Shown here: piece by piece, positions 17,857 through 26,398 of the stretch
Numbering within the stretch: position 1 is the stretch's first letter
Layout: each line of letters begins with the position of its first letter
Assembly (NCBI GenBank): GCA_947450475.1
Contig: CANFVK010000001.1
Location: 558,001 to 622,000 of the forward strand
Source: Bacteriovoracaceae bacterium
Lineage (GTDB): Bacteria; Bdellovibrionota; Bacteriovoracia; Bacteriovoracales; Bacteriovoracaceae
Length of the DNA stretch: 64,000 nucleotides
Direction: 5' to 3'
Program-made: the position numbers and the translations under genes
Notes under the pieces: model-generated
The model's database searches: none
Seen by the model: only the letters and a program-made list of their open reading frames with translations
What the model was told of the DNA's origin: nothing

Positions 17857-19147
17857 GGATTTTTTTATCCATGCTTCGAAAATAGAATATCTTGCGAGCA
17901 TCTTTTTTTTCTTTGCGATTGTGCATACTTTTTTTGCCTATAGATTTGAAATATTGGCCAGAAAGGTTAAAAATTCTTCCTTACTTTCAATCTTTTTACA
18001 TTTACTCTCAGAAGTCGAACTAGTTTTTGGACTATGGTCTTTTATTTTCCTAGTATTTTATTTTTTATTTGAAGGTCCTTTAGCAACAGCAAGTTATTTA
18101 AAATCCCTTAATTTTAGAGAACCCATTTTTGTTTTTGTCATCATGTGTATGTCTGCCACAAGACCTATCATCGCAATGGCGCGTGGGCTAATTGTGTTCA
18201 TTTCTAATTTTTTACCTTTTTCAAGCCAGATTTCTTTTTATGCTGCAACTTTAGTTATTGGTCCATTACTGGGATCTTTTATCACTGAGCCAGCAGCAAT
18301 GACAGTTACTGCATTAATTCTTTTGGAAGAATTTTTTCAATCAGATGTCTCAATAAATTTTAAATATGCAACTTTGGCACTTTTATTCGTTAATGTTTCA
18401 ATTGGAGGTTCACTCACTCATTTTGCAGCTCCACCTGTTTTGATGGTTGCGAGCAAATGGAGTTTGACAACTCCCTTTATGTTTTTTCACTTCGGAGTAA
18501 AGGCTATTTTTGCCATAGTTGTATCCACTACTGTTAATACTTTTATATTTAAGGAAGAAATAAATAAGCTTGATTTCAAAAAATCATTGGTCGCGTATTT
18601 TAATTTAAAACGTTTTTGGAAAAAAGGCATTCATCTAGCCTTTTTATTTCTTGTTGTTTATTTTTCTCACCATATTGCAATAATCTTTTTTCTTTTTATT
18701 GCATTTTTAGGATTCATAGAAATGACAAAAAAATATCAAGAACCACTCAAAATTAAGGAGTCATTTCTAGTAGCAATTTTCTTAGCAGGATTGATATGTT
18801 TGGGGCAAATTCAAGCTTGGTGGCTTGTACTCATCTTAAATCGTTTAAGCGATATCCATTTATATCTCGGTGCGACCACCTTAACTGCCTTTACTGATAA
18901 TGCCGCCCTAACTTATCTGGGATCTCTGGTGAATTTAAGTGAAAATTCTCGATATGCTTTATTGGCCGGTGCCCTTGCTGGTGGAGGATTAACCGTCATC
19001 GCCAATGCTCCTAATCCTGCTGGATTAAATATTTTAAGAGAAAGTTTTGGCGAAGTAGGAATTCATCCAGTTAAGCTTTTTAAATGGGCCCTAATACCTA
19101 CGATTATAAGTTTGATTTGCTTTTGGACAATACCACATTTGAGCTAG
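17849..19147 (+). CDS. Putative Na+/H+ antiporter (DUF1504-type)
   Basis: I chose ATG 17849, which overlaps the ferredoxin stop by 8 bases, over an in-frame TTG at 17831. The 432-residue product has about ten hydrophobic segments. Several motifs suggest an ion-transporter family: GPLLGSFITEPAAMT, GGSLTHFAAPPVLMVA, TAFTDNAALTYLGSL and ANAPNPAGLNIL. These paired intramembrane motifs fit the putative Na+/H+ antiporter family related to the NhaD/ArsB group. It would sit in the inner membrane. Ion specificity is inferred from family only. Its stop overlaps the convergent ilvE stop by 4 bases. Confidence 0.8.
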   Translation: MVKDFFIHASKIEYLASIFFFFAIVHTFFAYRFEILARKVKNSSLLSIFLHLLSEVELVFGLWSFIFLVFYFLFEGPLATASYLKSLNFREPIFVFVIMCMSATRPIIAMARGLIVFISNFLPFSSQISFYAATLVIGPLLGSFITEPAAMTVTALILLEEFFQSDVSINFKYATLALLFVNVSIGGSLTHFAAPPVLMVASKWSLTTPFMFFHFGVKAIFAIVVSTTVNTFIFKEEINKLDFKKSLVAYFNLKRFWKKGIHLAFLFLVVYFSHHIAIIFFLFIAFLGFIEMTKKYQEPLKIKESFLVAIFLAGLICLGQIQAWWLVLILNRLSDIHLYLGATTLTAFTDNAALTYLGSLVNLSENSRYALLAGALAGGGLTVIANAPNPAGLNILRESFGEVGIHPVKLFKWALIPTIISLICFWTIPHLS

Positions 19148-20220
19148 ATTGACTTTGGTTCGATATATTCGACCCAATGATATGGATCTTTAGCTCTTCC
19201 TTCTTGCAAAGCTAAAAGATCTTCTCTTAATTCAATTGAGATTTTTCCTTCATGATTTTTTAATGGAAAACGCTCTCCATTTTCTTCTGCCAAGAAATTA
19301 ATAGGAGCAATAATAGCGGCGGTACCGCAAGCAAAGGCTTCAGTGCAACGCTCAGCTTTGATATCTTTAAGTAGCTCCTCAATGTCCATTTTTCTTTCAA
19401 TTACATTAATACCTTTGTCTTGTGCTAAAGTCATAATTGATCGACGAGTGATGCCATCTAGAATACTGTCATTTAATAAAGGTGTATGAAGTGCGCCGTC
19501 GATGACAGCAAAAAAATTCATACCGGACATCTCTTCAATATATTTTCTTTCTCGTCCATCGAGCCACAAAGTTTGAACATAACCCATATTTTTAGCTTTT
19601 ATTGCTGCCAATAAACTAGCTGCATAATTGCCACCAGCCTTGGCAAAACCTGTTCCTCCCGGAAAAGCACGAGCGGCAAAGCGCTCAATTAAAACTGACA
19701 AGCCTTCGGAAGTAAAATAAGAGCCGGATGGAGATGCTATGACCATGAAGCGAAATTTCTCAGAGGGTTTTATACCCAACGCCTCCTCGGTAGCAAACAT
19801 AAAGGGGCGCAAATAAAGAGATTCACCAGAATGAGATGGAACGACTTTAGAACAATAAGCAATTAAGTCAAATGTCGCTTGTAAGAAAATATCTTTGGGG
19901 ATGTGAGGCATTGCCATTCTTTCTGCGGAACGATTAAAACGCAAAAAGTTTTCGGCGGGCCTGAAAATAAAGGGACCTTTGCCATCAATTCTGTAAGCTT
20001 TCATACCTTCAAAGATTTCCTGAGCATAATGTAGAACTTTGGCATTGGGATACATTGAAATAGGACCGTATGGGATAATTTCTAGTTCGCCCCATTTGCC
20101 ATTTTCATAACTACAACTGGCCATGATGGGGGCCATGATGTTGCCAAAACCTAGATTTTCAGGAAGTCGAAAATTGTCGATGACATTTTTTATCGCTGGA
20201 TCAATTCGTACTTGAATCAT
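19144..20220 (-). CDS. ilvE: Branched-chain amino acid aminotransferase
   Basis: This PLP enzyme (fold type IV) makes the last step to leucine, isoleucine and valine, and is reversible. I use ATG 20220, with GGA eight bases upstream, rather than the TTG at 20232, giving 358 residues. The PLP lysine lies in GFAKAGGNYA. The cofactor-binding EEMSGMNFF and the C-terminal ACGTAAIIAPI are typical of the eukaryote-like ilvE type II group. The substrate Arg/Tyr region FEGMKAYRIDGKGPFIFRP is also present. It stands alone between an antiporter gene and the chemotaxis operon, with no other branched-chain gene nearby. Confidence 0.95.
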   Translation of the reverse strand: MIQVRIDPAIKNVIDNFRLPENLGFGNIMAPIMASCSYENGKWGELEIIPYGPISMYPNAKVLHYAQEIFEGMKAYRIDGKGPFIFRPAENFLRFNRSAERMAMPHIPKDIFLQATFDLIAYCSKVVPSHSGESLYLRPFMFATEEALGIKPSEKFRFMVIASPSGSYFTSEGLSVLIERFAARAFPGGTGFAKAGGNYAASLLAAIKAKNMGYVQTLWLDGRERKYIEEMSGMNFFAVIDGALHTPLLNDSILDGITRRSIMTLAQDKGINVIERKMDIEELLKDIKAERCTEAFACGTAAIIAPINFLAEENGERFPLKNHEGKISIELREDLLALQEGRAKDPYHWVEYIEPKSI

Positions 20221-20381
20221 TAAAATTTCCAAGATTAAGGGGTATTAACCGAGCTATTGTATCTGATTCTAAATAAGAATCCAAAAAAAAGTGTGACATA
20301 ATTTGAACTCGTAGGTCTTTGTTTACCCTATTTCAAGCCATTAGCCGAGCTACCCAAACATAAGCTAAAGCAATGATTTTT

Positions 20382-20407
20382 TAACTTTTATAATTATTTA
20401 CCGATAA
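20382..20407 (+). promoter_or_regulatory. Sigma-28 (FliA)-like promoter upstream of cheA
   Basis: ACCGATAA at 20400-20407 matches the FliA -10 element GCCGATAA in seven of eight positions. TAACTTTT at 20382-20389 resembles the -35 element TAAAGTTT, with a 10-base spacer (11 is usual). It would start transcription about 34 bases before cheA. This would place the chemotaxis operon under late flagellar control, as in many motile bacteria. Confidence 0.5.
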
Positions 20408-20447
20408 AAATTCGAGCAGTTTTAAATGTTTTTAAAAGAGATAAACC

Positions 20448-22277
20448 ATGAATGAATTCGAAAAAGAAGTTAAATTAGATTTTTTGGCCGAAGCTAGTCA
20501 ATTGTTAAATGATGCTGAGCAGGCATTTTTAGCTTTGGAAAGTGACAAGAAAAATATGAATCTAATGAATGAAATTTTTCGTTTGGCACACAATCTAAAA
20601 GGAACATCCCGCGCAGTTGGCTTTGGTGATGTTGCTGAATTTACCCATGAAATGGAAAACCTTATATTAAAACTTAAAGAGGGGCAACTTCAAATCACTG
20701 ACGAAATTGTTTCATTGCTTTTAGAATGCAATGATTACGTTTCAGTAATGATTAAAACATTATCAATGGATCTAGACTCTCGCTTTAATTCACAAGAAAT
20801 TATTAACAAGATTCAATTGGCTTTAAATGGCGAGCTTAGTACTAGCACTTCAAAGGAAGTCGTTGAAGAAGAAATAACACAGATCCCTGCAGCAAATTGT
20901 ATTTCCGATGAAGATCTTGCTATCTTGGATAAATTTCAAAAAGATCTCGATAGTATTGAATCAACGCCAATTAAAATAGAATCTCCAAAAAAGACACCAC
21001 TTGAAATGATTACCCCTGTGGCTGCAGTTTTTGAGAACCATCCGGCGGAAACTAAAAAATCGGCTCCTGTGAAAGCTACTACAGAAGATGACAGTATACG
21101 AGTCAGTCTCTCTAGAGTAGAAATGCTCAATAATTTCGTTGGTGAGCTTGTTATTATACAAACGGTTTTAAATCAGCATCGTGATGAAGTAAGTAATCCT
21201 TTGATATTAAAATCACTTTCTCACTTATCTAAACTTTCAAAAGAAATTCAAAATATTTCTATGAGTCTGCGGATGATTCCACTTAAATCCACGCTGCAGA
21301 AAATGCAACGTATTGTAAGGGATACTTCCAAAGCTTTAGATAAAAAAGTGCATTTAGAGTTAATAGGAGAGGATACTGAAATAGATAAAACGGTACTTGA
21401 ACATCTTTCAGATCCACTAGTTCATATTATTAGAAATGCAGTTGATCACGGACTAGAGAGCACACAAGAAAGGTTGAGCGTAGGCAAAGATGAAGAAGGA
21501 CATGTTTCAATTAAAGCCTTTCACGAAGGCAACAATTTGGTGATAGAAATCAGAGACGATGGAAAAGGAATCAATCCCAAAGTGATTAAAGAAAAGGCAA
21601 TAGAGAAAAAAGTTATTTCAGCACATTCTATATTAAATGATGACGAGATCGTAAATTTAATTTTTCATCCAGGGTTTTCGACAAAATCTGAAGTTTCCGA
21701 AATTTCAGGTAGAGGAGTCGGGATGGATGTCGTAAAAACAAATATAGAAAAACTATCTGGAGAAGTTAAGGTCTTTACCGAGGTTGGGAAAGGTTCTGTA
21801 TTTAGAGTTGTACTACCACTTACCCTTGCCATCATCGAAGCCCTCGTTACCAAAATTGGAGATGAACGATATATTGTTCCTCTTGGACAGGTTTATGAAT
21901 CGCTATCTCCCACTCCAGATATGATTCATCATATAACTGGCTTAGGAAATTGTTTAAAGCTAAGGGGGGAGGTACTCCCTATGTTTAAAGTTAGTACGGC
22001 ACTCCAGCGCACGGTAAAGGAAAAACCAATCAATGAGCAAATTGCATTAATTGTTGTATCAAATGAGAAAAGCTATGCTGTGCTCGTAGACGATATCCTT
22101 CATCAACAACAAGTCGTCATCAAAAAGCTTGGTGAAGAAATTAAAAATCAAAAAGGTTTTATGGGTAGTTCAATCTTGGGTGACGGTAAACCCGCATTCA
22201 TCTTAGATTTGATTGAACTTTTTTCAAGTTCAATGAAAAAAAAGAATTCAATTTTAAATGAAGAACGAGTGGCATAA
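20448..22277 (+). CDS. cheA: Chemotaxis histidine kinase CheA
   Basis: CheA phosphorylates itself in response to receptor signals and passes the phosphate to CheY and CheB. The 609-residue product has an HPt domain with phosphoryl His48 in RLAHNLKGTSRAVGF. A linker of about 90 residues follows that shows no clear P2 CheY-binding domain. The dimerisation helix pair begins near residue 215. The kinase domain has the N-box HIIRNAVDHGLES and the nucleotide-binding motifs EIRDDGKGIN and SGRGVGMDVVK. The C-terminal CheW-like domain docks to receptors. It heads a four-gene operon; cheW starts 11 bases after its stop. Confidence 0.95.
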   Translation: MNEFEKEVKLDFLAEASQLLNDAEQAFLALESDKKNMNLMNEIFRLAHNLKGTSRAVGFGDVAEFTHEMENLILKLKEGQLQITDEIVSLLLECNDYVSVMIKTLSMDLDSRFNSQEIINKIQLALNGELSTSTSKEVVEEEITQIPAANCISDEDLAILDKFQKDLDSIESTPIKIESPKKTPLEMITPVAAVFENHPAETKKSAPVKATTEDDSIRVSLSRVEMLNNFVGELVIIQTVLNQHRDEVSNPLILKSLSHLSKLSKEIQNISMSLRMIPLKSTLQKMQRIVRDTSKALDKKVHLELIGEDTEIDKTVLEHLSDPLVHIIRNAVDHGLESTQERLSVGKDEEGHVSIKAFHEGNNLVIEIRDDGKGINPKVIKEKAIEKKVISAHSILNDDEIVNLIFHPGFSTKSEVSEISGRGVGMDVVKTNIEKLSGEVKVFTEVGKGSVFRVVLPLTLAIIEALVTKIGDERYIVPLGQVYESLSPTPDMIHHITGLGNCLKLRGEVLPMFKVSTALQRTVKEKPINEQIALIVVSNEKSYAVLVDDILHQQQVVIKKLGEEIKNQKGFMGSSILGDGKPAFILDLIELFSSSMKKKNSILNEERVA

Positions 22278-22288
22278 GAGAGGTGTAT

Positions 22289-22789
22289 ATGGAAAAAGAT
22301 AATGTATCAAAGATTAAAAAATCTAGTAGTGATCTAAGTCGTTTTATCGAATTCAGTCTCGGAAGTGAAGACTACGCCATACCATTACTAATGGTAAGGG
22401 AGGTCATATCAGTTCCAGACACGACACCCATTCCTAAATCACCCGCCCATTTTTTAGGAATAATGAATCTTAGAGGGCAAGTCATATCAATTGTAGACTT
22501 AAGAAAAAAATTAAAAATTGAAATGAGCAAACACAACAAAGAAGAAGCTGTTATCATTGTAGATGTTGGTGGAATTAATATTGGCGTAGTTGTTGATTCC
22601 ATAAACAAAGTACTTGCGTTCTCCCCAGATGAAGTCAGTGAGATGCCCGACGTGGAAAATCAAATAAATACTCATTATATCCATGGTGTTTATAAGAAAG
22701 AAAGTTCCTTAACAGTTTTATTAGATATTGCAAAAGTTTTGGATATTAAAGATTTGGAAGCGATTGGCGAAGTCAGAAAAGCAGCCTAG
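22289..22789 (+). CDS. cheW: Chemotaxis coupling protein CheW
   Basis: CheW links receptors to CheA in the signalling array. I start it at ATG 22289, with AGAGAGG upstream, giving 166 residues; a GTG lies two codons earlier. The single CheW domain starts FSLGSEDYAIPLLMVREVIS and continues with LGIMNLRGQVISIVDLRKKL, both hallmark segments. An IGVVVDSINKVL strand follows. About 20 extra polar residues precede the domain. It lies between cheA and the CheR-type fusion gene, in the same direction. Confidence 0.95.
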   Translation: MEKDNVSKIKKSSSDLSRFIEFSLGSEDYAIPLLMVREVISVPDTTPIPKSPAHFLGIMNLRGQVISIVDLRKKLKIEMSKHNKEEAVIIVDVGGINIGVVVDSINKVLAFSPDEVSEMPDVENQINTHYIHGVYKKESSLTVLLDIAKVLDIKDLEAIGEVRKAA

Positions 22790-22830
22790 ATCGGTTTATT
22801 GAATGTCCGCAAAATGTTAGAGGTTCTTAT

Positions 22831-24675
22831 ATGTCTATCGCTGCTTCAACCGGTCATGTAAATTCAGAGTTTGCTCCTGTCGTAGAGAAAGTATCTTCGA
22901 TTGTTCATAAAATTACTGGTAATAGGCTTGGTGAAAAGCAGGCTTACATGATTGAAACTCGAATTAGAAAAAGAATGCTAGATATTGGCTTGAAAGAGGC
23001 AAAAGATTATTCTCGTTATGTTGATGAACATTATGAAAAAGAATGCGCTATTTTAGTTGGCTTAATAACAACTCATCATACTTTCTTCTTTAGAGAGTTT
23101 GCTCATTTTGAAATTTTAAAAAAGATGCTTCCTGATTTAGTGGCACAAGCCAATAAAAGAGGCGATAAAATTCTTAAGATTTGGTCAGCTGCATGCAGTA
23201 GAGGGCAGGAAGTGTATTCTCTAGCAATGTTTTTAGACTATCATTTGCCTCAGTATGATCATTCAATGAGTTTTAAAATTTTTGGCACTGATATTGATGT
23301 AGATTCGATAAGCGTGGCCAGTAACGGAGTATACCACCAAAATGAAATAAAAGAAATTCCAATGAATTACTTAGGGAATAATTGGGCAAAGGGCTCTGGA
23401 GATATTTCACTTTATGCTAAAGTTAAAAACAATTTGAAGTCCAAGTGTGAATTTAAACCTGGAAATCTTTTAAAGATTAGTGAATCGGTTAAAAATGAAA
23501 AGTTTGATGTCATCTTTTGCAGAAATGTATTTATCTATTTTGAAACGGAGCAGGTACAGAAAATTACCAAAGAACTGATGTCTCATCTTTACCCTTCTGG
23601 CATTTTATTCTCAGGGATTTCTGAACCGTTGACAGGTATGCATTTAGAGATTGTTCCAATTGGTCCATCGGCTTATATGCCTAAGTCAACTTCAGTTGCG
23701 CCAGTACATGCGCCCATCATCTCGCCAGTCAGTGACTTACAGTCTCAAGGATTAATCCGAGTTTTATGTGTGGATGACTCTCAAAGTATTTTGACATTAC
23801 TAAAAAGAGTTTTAAACAAAGAAAATGGATTTGAAGTGGTTGCTACTGCACTCAATGGTAAAGATGCAATGGAAAAATTAAGAAATCATAAAGTTGATGT
23901 CGTTACATTAGATATACACATGCCAGAAATGGATGGTGTCACTTATTTACAAAAGAATTTTAACAAGCTTCATCCTCCCGTCGTAATTATTTCATCTGCT
24001 TCACGTGCTGATTCAGAAGTTGCCATGAAAGCTCTTAAGTATGGTGCCTCTGACTACGTTGAAAAACCTGCACTAAATATTCTGGAAGAACGTGGAGAAG
24101 AAATTAGAACAAAACTTAGATCAGTGGCCCAGGATATTCAGAGAAAAGCGATAGTCTCATCATTTGATAATGAAAATCAAAAGCATTACTCAATTTCGTC
24201 TCCTGAAAAAAAGCTGAGAGTTGTATTTGCCTCTTTGTCAGATCTGCCGAAATTAAAAGAACTTTCAAAAAACTTGGACTTGAATCAACCGCCAACGATT
24301 ATATTCTTTGAAGGACAAGCAGAAATACTAGAAGCTGTAATTCTGGAAAATGCTTCTGGGTTTAAGCATCAGATCCAATACGTAGACAAAGAAGTAATGA
24401 GATTTGAAACAAATAAATTTTACTTTGCGGATTTTAAAAATTATTTCCCCGTTATCTATAAAAGATATTCAGGTGCTCCTTGCTCCTTGTTGAGTTTTGG
24501 GAGCATCTCTTCTCATGCTGCCAAGTTAATTGGGGACTGGAAGGGAATTCAGCTTCTCGTGGAAGATATTAATGAAAGTGCAAATAAGAAACATCCTCTT
24601 ATGCCATTTTCAACTGATGTCGTTCCTGCGACAAGTTTCTCTTATATGTCTTGTCGTTATTTAAGTACAAAGTAG
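22831..24675 (+). CDS. CheR methyltransferase - receiver - degenerate CheB-like fusion
   Basis: The 614-residue product begins with a CheR receptor methyltransferase domain (about 20-290): RLGEKQAYMIETRIRKRM, SAM-binding IWSAACSRGQEVYSLAM, and DVIFCRNVFIYFE. A receiver domain follows (about 305-430), with acceptor Asp in TLDIHMPEMDGV and the lysine in VEKPA. The last 160 residues look like a decayed CheB methylesterase. The order of segments matches CheB, but the Ser loop is FASLSDLPK, the His loop is FFEGQAEI and the Asp loop is LSFGSISSHAAKL, so the Ser-His-Asp triad is gone. That last assignment is my alignment by eye. It lies between cheW and a CheB gene in one operon. Confidence 0.82.
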   Translation: MSIAASTGHVNSEFAPVVEKVSSIVHKITGNRLGEKQAYMIETRIRKRMLDIGLKEAKDYSRYVDEHYEKECAILVGLITTHHTFFFREFAHFEILKKMLPDLVAQANKRGDKILKIWSAACSRGQEVYSLAMFLDYHLPQYDHSMSFKIFGTDIDVDSISVASNGVYHQNEIKEIPMNYLGNNWAKGSGDISLYAKVKNNLKSKCEFKPGNLLKISESVKNEKFDVIFCRNVFIYFETEQVQKITKELMSHLYPSGILFSGISEPLTGMHLEIVPIGPSAYMPKSTSVAPVHAPIISPVSDLQSQGLIRVLCVDDSQSILTLLKRVLNKENGFEVVATALNGKDAMEKLRNHKVDVVTLDIHMPEMDGVTYLQKNFNKLHPPVVIISSASRADSEVAMKALKYGASDYVEKPALNILEERGEEIRTKLRSVAQDIQRKAIVSSFDNENQKHYSISSPEKKLRVVFASLSDLPKLKELSKNLDLNQPPTIIFFEGQAEILEAVILENASGFKHQIQYVDKEVMRFETNKFYFADFKNYFPVIYKRYSGAPCSLLSFGSISSHAAKLIGDWKGIQLLVEDINESANKKHPLMPFSTDVVPATSFSYMSCRYLSTK

Positions 24676-24689
24676 TGGACTAGAATTAT

Positions 24690-26141
24690 ATGAAAAAAGT
24701 ATATTCAAAGAAAATGATGTCAAAAAAAGAAGGTGGAGAATATGTTATTTCTCTACCTCTTGGAGATGTGTTTTTTTCTTTTCATCACAATGAAGAAAAT
24801 TGCGTCGGTTTCTTTCTTAAAAAAGTAGATCTCACGTCAAAAGTGCTAGATCAAGTGAGCTCTCAGGTTAAAACTTATTTTCAGGGAATTAATGATTCAG
24901 AGATCGAAGTAAAAATTATAGGCTCGAATGCTTCAGTAAAAATTATAGAAGATCACTTCAAAAACTTTCTGTTTTCGAGCTATAAAAAAGTAGAAAAAGA
25001 GAATTCAGTTGATGTTGTCTTTTTGCCATCACTAAATAAAGTTCGAGTTAGTAAAGACGAGTCATCGAATCTTAATATTTTACCAGTTAAGAATAAAAAT
25101 AATATCAAGGTCCTTATTGTAGATGACTCTAAAACCGTTTGTAATATTCTTGCCCGAATTTTTTCGAGTGACCCTTCAATCGAAGTTTGTGCCATGGCTT
25201 ACAATCCAAACGAGGTTGAAGCTCTAATTCTAAAGCATCGGCCTGATGTTATCACTCTCGATTTGCACATGCCAGAAATGGACGGGATAACTTTATTAAA
25301 ATTGCTAGTTCCCAAGTACAATATACCCACTATTTTGATTTCATCTATTTCTAAAAACGAAGGACCTTTAGTTCTTGAAGCTTTGGAAAATGGTGCCGTT
25401 GATTATATTCAAAAGCCAGAAGCTTCTGAAATTGATAAAGTCACACCTCTGATTTTAGAAAAAGTTAAAACAGCTGCAAGGGCAAATATTGTTAAAGGAC
25501 CAACATTAAAAAAATATCAAGTTGAACAAACAAAATCTAGCATTAACTTAGATTCGTTGATCCTCATTGGTTCTTCTACTGGAGGCACCGAGGCAATTAG
25601 ACAAATCTTAGGAGGTTTGCCAGATCAGATTCCTCCAATTTTGATTGTTCAGCATATCCCTGCAGTCTTTTCCGCGGCATTTGCCAAAAGAATGAATGAC
25701 CTATTTGAATTTGAAGTTAAAGAAGCAGCAAATGGAGATGAGATTAAGCCAAATCGAGTTCTAATTGCTCCTGGAGGGCTTCAGATGAAAATGGTGATTA
25801 AGAATGGAAAGTCGTTTGTTGAAATTAACGATGATGAACCAGTCAATCGCTTTAAGCCTTCAGTTGACTACATGTTTATGTCTGTAGCAAAAAATCTTTT
25901 CTCACATACAGTGGCAGTTATTCTAACCGGTATGGGAAAAGATGGAGCAAGGGGACTGCTTGAACTTAAATCTTTAGGTGTTAGAACAATTGCTCAGGAC
26001 GAATTAACTTCTGTCGTTTATGGGATGCCAAAAGAAGCAGCATCTTTAGGAGCTGCTGAATACGTAGAACCATTGTCACAAATTGCAGAAAGAATAACCA
26101 TTTTAACCAAAGATCGAGTCGCGATAAAAAAAATAAGTTAA
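24690..26141 (+). CDS. cheB: CheB methylesterase with receiver and degenerate CheD-like N-terminus
   Basis: CheB removes methyl groups from chemoreceptors when phosphorylated. In this 483-residue protein the receiver is at about 130-255 (LIVDDSKTVCNIL, TLDLHMPEMDGI). The methylesterase is at about 290-470, with the full triad: LIGSSTGGTEA, VQHIPAVFSAAFAKR and LTGMGKDGARGLLE. Normal CheB proteins start directly with the receiver; here about 125 residues precede it. That segment resembles a decayed CheD deamidase: LPLGDVFFSFHHNEENC in place of the catalytic TLGSC region, then VKIIGSNASVKIIEDHF and a LPSLNKVRVSK ending. The CheD assignment is inference. It closes the che operon 15 bases after the CheR fusion. 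Confidence 0.9.
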   Translation: MKKVYSKKMMSKKEGGEYVISLPLGDVFFSFHHNEENCVGFFLKKVDLTSKVLDQVSSQVKTYFQGINDSEIEVKIIGSNASVKIIEDHFKNFLFSSYKKVEKENSVDVVFLPSLNKVRVSKDESSNLNILPVKNKNNIKVLIVDDSKTVCNILARIFSSDPSIEVCAMAYNPNEVEALILKHRPDVITLDLHMPEMDGITLLKLLVPKYNIPTILISSISKNEGPLVLEALENGAVDYIQKPEASEIDKVTPLILEKVKTAARANIVKGPTLKKYQVEQTKSSINLDSLILIGSSTGGTEAIRQILGGLPDQIPPILIVQHIPAVFSAAFAKRMNDLFEFEVKEAANGDEIKPNRVLIAPGGLQMKMVIKNGKSFVEINDDEPVNRFKPSVDYMFMSVAKNLFSHTVAVILTGMGKDGARGLLELKSLGVRTIAQDELTSVVYGMPKEAASLGAAEYVEPLSQIAERITILTKDRVAIKKIS

Positions 26142-26239
26142 GCTTTTTGGCTCAAGGACTCATAAAATTTTGATCAAATTTGATTTTGGAGCATGTCGCC
26201 AAGATACTTCATGACTAAATTAGCTTGAAGCTTTAAAAA

Positions 26240-26314
26240 TGGTAGGCGGAACAGGGGTCGAACCTGCGACCACTTGGATGTCGACCAAGCGCTCTACCAC
26301 TGAGCTATCCGCCT
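26240..26314 (-). tRNA. tRNA-Val (anticodon GAC)
   Basis: The minus strand folds into a complete cloverleaf of 75 bases with encoded CCA. The acceptor arm pairs AGGCGGA with TCCGCCT. The D arm is GCTC/GAGC, the anticodon stem CTTGG/CCAAG, and the T arm GCAGG/CCTGT with TTCGACC loop. The seven-base anticodon loop TCGACAT places GAC at 34-36, reading valine GUC/GUU codons. Position 33 is C instead of the near-universal U. Confidence 0.93.
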
Positions 26315-26398
26315 AAAGATTTCCCTTATACTAAAAGTCAGCGCTTTTTCTGTCAAACTTTAAATGGCCGAAGAATTTAAAACGCCTTAGAATTAGCC

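Noticed and set aside
20249..20352. Two copies of CCGAGCTA upstream of cheA
   Set aside because: An 8-base direct repeat 96 bases apart is easily explained by chance in this gap; no further structure supports it.
26155..26200. AT-rich near-palindrome after cheB as an intrinsic terminator
   Set aside because: The stem is made only of A-T rich sequence with mismatches and no T-run follows.
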